Source of the DNA: Pseudomonas sp. TNT3
GTDB lineage: Bacteria > Pseudomonadota > Gammaproteobacteria > Pseudomonadales > Pseudomonadaceae
NCBI RefSeq assembly: GCF_010095445.2
Contig: NZ_WFGV02000006.1
Span: forward strand, 62,001-126,000
Reading direction: 5' to 3'
Length of the DNA stretch: 64,000 nucleotides
Each line of letters begins with the position of its first letter. The first letter of the stretch is position 1. Made by a program: the position numbers and the translations under genes. Shown piece by piece: positions 61,159 through 64,000 of the stretch. The notes beneath the pieces are model-generated. The model was not told the DNA's origin, made no database searches, and was given only the letters and a program-made list of their open reading frames with translations.

Positions 61159-64000
61159 TTAACGCTCCACCATTGTGCTGTTGTCGTGCTGCCTTATTTG
61201 GTGTTGCAACGCCTGGTCAAGTTCGAGCATGGCGCGCTCCATCGCCAGGATGCAATCGGTCACTACGTCAGGTTGAAAGGCTTGATGAATGGCTTCTTCC
61301 AGCGATTCGCAGCTGTCGATCAGGCGGGTAGCCTGGACAATTCGGGCAGCACCCTTGATTTTGTGGGCGATATCGAGAAATGACTGAAGGTCACCAGACC
61401 GGGTTAAACCCAGCAATTCTTCTCGGTCGAGGCGATTGCTCCTGAGCAGTTCAGTCAGTAATCGCAAGCTCATCGCAGGGTTCCCCCCCGTCAGTTGTTG
61501 CAGCCCTTCGATACTGAACGCTGCACTGCTAAACGCGGGACTGATGCCTTCGACCCATTGGCTCAATGCCGTCAGTGTCAGCGGCTTGAACAGGCAATCG
61601 TCCATACCGGCCTGTTTGCAGCGTTCAATTTCTTCCGGCTGTGCGTTGGCGGTAAATCCCAGAACGATGACGGGCGAGCGGTGCGCGCGCTGTTCTTCGC
61701 GGCGGATGGCGCGGACCAGCTCATAACCGTTCATGACTGGCATGTTGCAATCGGCGATGACCAGGTCGAAAGGCTCGGACTTCCATGCTTCGAGCGCTGC
61801 TTCACCATCCTCTGCGACGCTGAAACGGTGCCCCAGGAATTCCAGTTGCTGGCACATGAGCAAGCGATTGGCCGGGTGGTCATCTACCACCAGAACGTTC
61901 AAGGGCATTCTCGTGGCTTGGGGTGCCTCGACGACCGGCTCCACGACCTGCTCCTGTACCAGTGTGGCGAGACGCAGCAAAACCCGAACTTGTGTCCCCG
62001 CGCCCGGCTGGCTGCTCAATTGCAGACTGCCGCCCATCATTTCACACAGGCTGCGGCTGATCATCAGCCCCAACCCTGCGCCAACCCGGCCGGCCTGTGC
62101 GCAATTGTCTGCCTGGGCAAAAGGCTCGAACAATCGCTGCTGATCCTCTTCGCTGATGCCAATGCCGCTGTCCTCGACACTCAAGTGCATCCGTACCTCG
62201 TCAGGGCCGCTCGGCTGGAGGATGACGATGATCCTGACCTGGCCGTGATCCGTAAATTTGATGGCGTTGCTGATCAGATTGGACAACACCTGCTTGAAGC
62301 GCATCGGGTCCAGCACAACATCGATTTCCGGATTGGCGGGGTGGTAATCCAGCAACAGTTCGAGATTTTTCTGGTGAGCCAGTCCATCGAAGATCCTGAC
62401 CACCGACGCGACGATTTCTCGCAGGTTCACGCGCTCCGGGCTCAGGCTCAGGTGTCCGGATTCAATGCGGGCGATATCGAGAATATCGCCTATCAATGCC
62501 AGCAAATCCCTCGCCGAGTTGTAGGCCACATCGATGGCCGGACGATCAGGATGATCCTGCTCGATCCGCTTTAGCGTCAGCTCGAGCATGCCGATGACCG
62601 CGTTCATCGGGGTGCGGATTTCATGGCTCATGGTCGCCAGAAAGGTGCTCTTGGCCCTGTTTGCTTCATCAGCACGTTCTTTGGCGTAGCGCAGATCATC
62701 GAACAGTTGTCGTCGGTCGCTGATGTCGATCCAGCCACCAATGATGCCCTGCACCTCGCCGCTCGAGTCGCGATAGGGCAGAACCCAGTGGTAAATCGTC
62801 AGCCGGCGACCGCCGATATGCAGTTCGCGGTCGACCACCAGCGGCGTGCCTTGTGCCACGACACGCTGGTAGTCGGCCTGATACTCCTGTGCCTCAAATG
62901 CATTGCTCAGGTTGCCCTGCATGACACTTTTACCGATGACGTCTTCGCGCTTTGCGTTGAAAGCTTCGAGGTAGCTGTCATTGCAGCTTTGCAGCAAGCC
63001 TTGGCGATCACGCACATAGATCGGATGAGGGGTTCCGTTGACCAGCGAGCGCATGAATTCGAACTGGTCGTTCAATGCGCGCTCGGCAGCCTGACGCTGC
63101 TTTATCTGACGGCGCATGTACGCGTTCCAGGCAACGGAAATCATCAGCAGCACGCCGGCACCGATGACGATTTGATAGAACAGCCGGTGATAATTGCGCC
63201 AGGCGCTTTGTGTTGAGGCCGAATAGCCACGCCACCGGCTGTTGATGACGCCCAGTTCATCCGGCGCGATGCTCAGTAGTGCTTTGTTCAGGATCGCGTT
63301 GAGTTCTTCGGATTCCCGGGCTGTTGCCAGTGAAAACGCGGCCTGCCGGGTGCCGATGGTGGTGCTGATTTGCAAAGGGTGTTCGAAGATTCGCGAGGCG
63401 ATGAAGTAGTTGGCGATCACCAATGAGTTCACTGTCCCGTCTGCCTGCCCTTCGGCCAGCATTTCAACGGCGCTGAACGTGTCGGGGGTTTCGATCAATG
63501 TGATCCCGGGGAAGTCACGACGCAGGTACTCCACCAACGGATTGCCCTGGGCGATCGTCAGGCGTTTACCTTGCATTTGCTCAAGTTGGGTCGGGCTGTC
63601 GACCGCTTTTCGTGTCAACAGCACAAAGGAATTCTGCAGGAATGGGCGGGTGAAGTTCAGAGAAGTTTCACGCTGGGCGCTGGGAAGTAGGGCGGTGACC
63701 AGATCAGCCTGGCCGTCGCTGATTTTTTTGATCATCTCGCCATCGTTGCGGCTGCCCTGGATATCAAAGCGCAAGCCGGTGCGCATTCTGATCAGATCAA
63801 GCAGGTCTGCGGTGACTCCGCGCAAGTTTCCATTGCTGTCGAAGAATGACAGCGGCGCGTATGCCTCGTTGACCACCACGCGCACCACAGGATGTTGTGC
63901 CAACCAGGTTTTTTCCCGATCCGTGAGCTGCAAATTGTGATCGGTGAGGAGAATGTCACTGCCTGCGCCCCAGCGCTTGGCAATGTTCTCTCGCTCGCTG
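61159..64000 (-). CDS. BvgS-like hybrid sensor kinase (5' end outside window)
   Basis: The frame runs open to the window edge, so the true start is beyond 64000; 947 codons are visible. Order: a linker (KRWGAGSDILLTDHNL) that probably ends a first Venus-flytrap domain; a second SBP_bac_3 flytrap (LAQHPVVRVVVNEAYAPLSF); a membrane helix (LFYQIVIGAGVLLMISVAW); PAS; HisKA with MSHEIRTPMNA; HATPase (DSGIGI; GAGLGLMI); a receiver with DCNMPVMNGYE; and a C-terminal HPt with AHKIKGAAR. This full BvgS phosphorelay layout senses periplasmic ligands. A partner response regulator is not in the window. Confidence 0.88.
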   Translation of the reverse strand, partial: SERENIAKRWGAGSDILLTDHNLQLTDREKTWLAQHPVVRVVVNEAYAPLSFFDSNGNLRGVTADLLDLIRMRTGLRFDIQGSRNDGEMIKKISDGQADLVTALLPSAQRETSLNFTRPFLQNSFVLLTRKAVDSPTQLEQMQGKRLTIAQGNPLVEYLRRDFPGITLIETPDTFSAVEMLAEGQADGTVNSLVIANYFIASRIFEHPLQISTTIGTRQAAFSLATARESEELNAILNKALLSIAPDELGVINSRWRGYSASTQSAWRNYHRLFYQIVIGAGVLLMISVAWNAYMRRQIKQRQAAERALNDQFEFMRSLVNGTPHPIYVRDRQGLLQSCNDSYLEAFNAKREDVIGKSVMQGNLSNAFEAQEYQADYQRVVAQGTPLVVDRELHIGGRRLTIYHWVLPYRDSSGEVQGIIGGWIDISDRRQLFDDLRYAKERADEANRAKSTFLATMSHEIRTPMNAVIGMLELTLKRIEQDHPDRPAIDVAYNSARDLLALIGDILDIARIESGHLSLSPERVNLREIVASVVRIFDGLAHQKNLELLLDYHPANPEIDVVLDPMRFKQVLSNLISNAIKFTDHGQVRIIVILQPSGPDEVRMHLSVEDSGIGISEEDQQRLFEPFAQADNCAQAGRVGAGLGLMISRSLCEMMGGSLQLSSQPGAGTQVRVLLRLATLVQEQVVEPVVEAPQATRMPLNVLVVDDHPANRLLMCQQLEFLGHRFSVAEDGEAALEAWKSEPFDLVIADCNMPVMNGYELVRAIRREEQRAHRSPVIVLGFTANAQPEEIERCKQAGMDDCLFKPLTLTALSQWVEGISPAFSSAAFSIEGLQQLTGGNPAMSLRLLTELLRSNRLDREELLGLTRSGDLQSFLDIAHKIKGAARIVQATRLIDSCESLEEAIHQAFQPDVVTDCILAMERAMLELDQALQHQIRQHDNSTMVER

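Overview
The window is a stretch of a Pseudomonas chromosome, most probably from the P. fluorescens group. Support comes from GC-rich codon use, the osmoprotectant NAGGN operon, two families of REP/REPIN palindromes scattered between genes, and gene orders that I recall from P. aeruginosa PAO1: the thiolase-pap-mnmC-NAGGN block; the fumC2-DUF2059-bolA-trhO-dsbA-ABC-rbdA block; the rdgC-FKBP to prc-qor-ABC block; and the tpm-htpX-alaA-msrB-gpx-ospR-sagS block. The synteny statements are from memory, not from a search. No prophage, integrase, IS element or CRISPR array is visible.

Layout. 1-4.6 kb: three NAGGN genes on the minus strand (amidotransferase, fused acetyltransferase/ATP-grasp ligase, M42 peptidase cut by the window edge). 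4.9-9.7 kb: a 1604-residue putative effector with leucine-rich repeats and a NEL-type E3 ubiquitin ligase domain. 9.7-22.3 kb: core genes for tRNA modification (mnmC, trhO), polyphosphate metabolism (pap), a thiolase, a DMT transporter, fumC, bolA, a DsbA-like protein and an ABC exporter. 22.3-26.9 kb: a second giant toxin-like protein (1526 residues) with a C-terminal deaminase-like zinc motif, sitting where PAO1 (from memory) has the ABC transporter directly beside rbdA. 27.3-33.1 kb: rbdA-like c-di-GMP gene, a haem-oxygenase-fold protein, a guanidinium exporter behind a guanidine-II riboswitch, a bile acid:sodium symporter family carrier and rdgC. 33.3-33.9 kb: a tandemly duplicated tRNA-Val/tRNA-Asp pair, each copy with its own promoter and terminator. 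34.1-41.9 kb: FKBP lipoprotein, a YkvA protein behind paired DnaA boxes, a three-gene XRE/unknown/Sel1 operon, an EAL-CBS-GGDEF protein, the tail-specific protease and a quinone oxidoreductase. 42.1-48.5 kb: an ABC importer operon with an alkaline-phosphatase-superfamily enzyme and a HAD phosphatase, facing a UTRA-type GntR regulator with matching operators. 48.5-64 kb: DODA-type dioxygenase, tpm, htpX, alaA, the msrB-gpx-ospR oxidant-repair cluster, a sagS-like hybrid kinase, an ATPase, free-Met-sulfoxide reductase, an HD-GYP protein and a BvgS-like kinase cut by the window edge.

Themes. c-di-GMP and surface-lifestyle signalling is heavily represented (RbdA-like, EAL-CBS-GGDEF, HD-GYP, SagS-like, BvgS-like), as is oxidant defence (MsrB, Gpx, OspR-like, fRMsr). 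The most unusual content is the pair of giant secreted-toxin-like genes, each inserted singly into a conserved neighbourhood with no visible immunity or secretion gene. The best regulatory finds are the guanidine-II riboswitch, DasR-like operators around the UTRA regulator, a palindrome before gpx that fits an OhrR/OspR box, and a head-to-head pair of consensus DnaA boxes.
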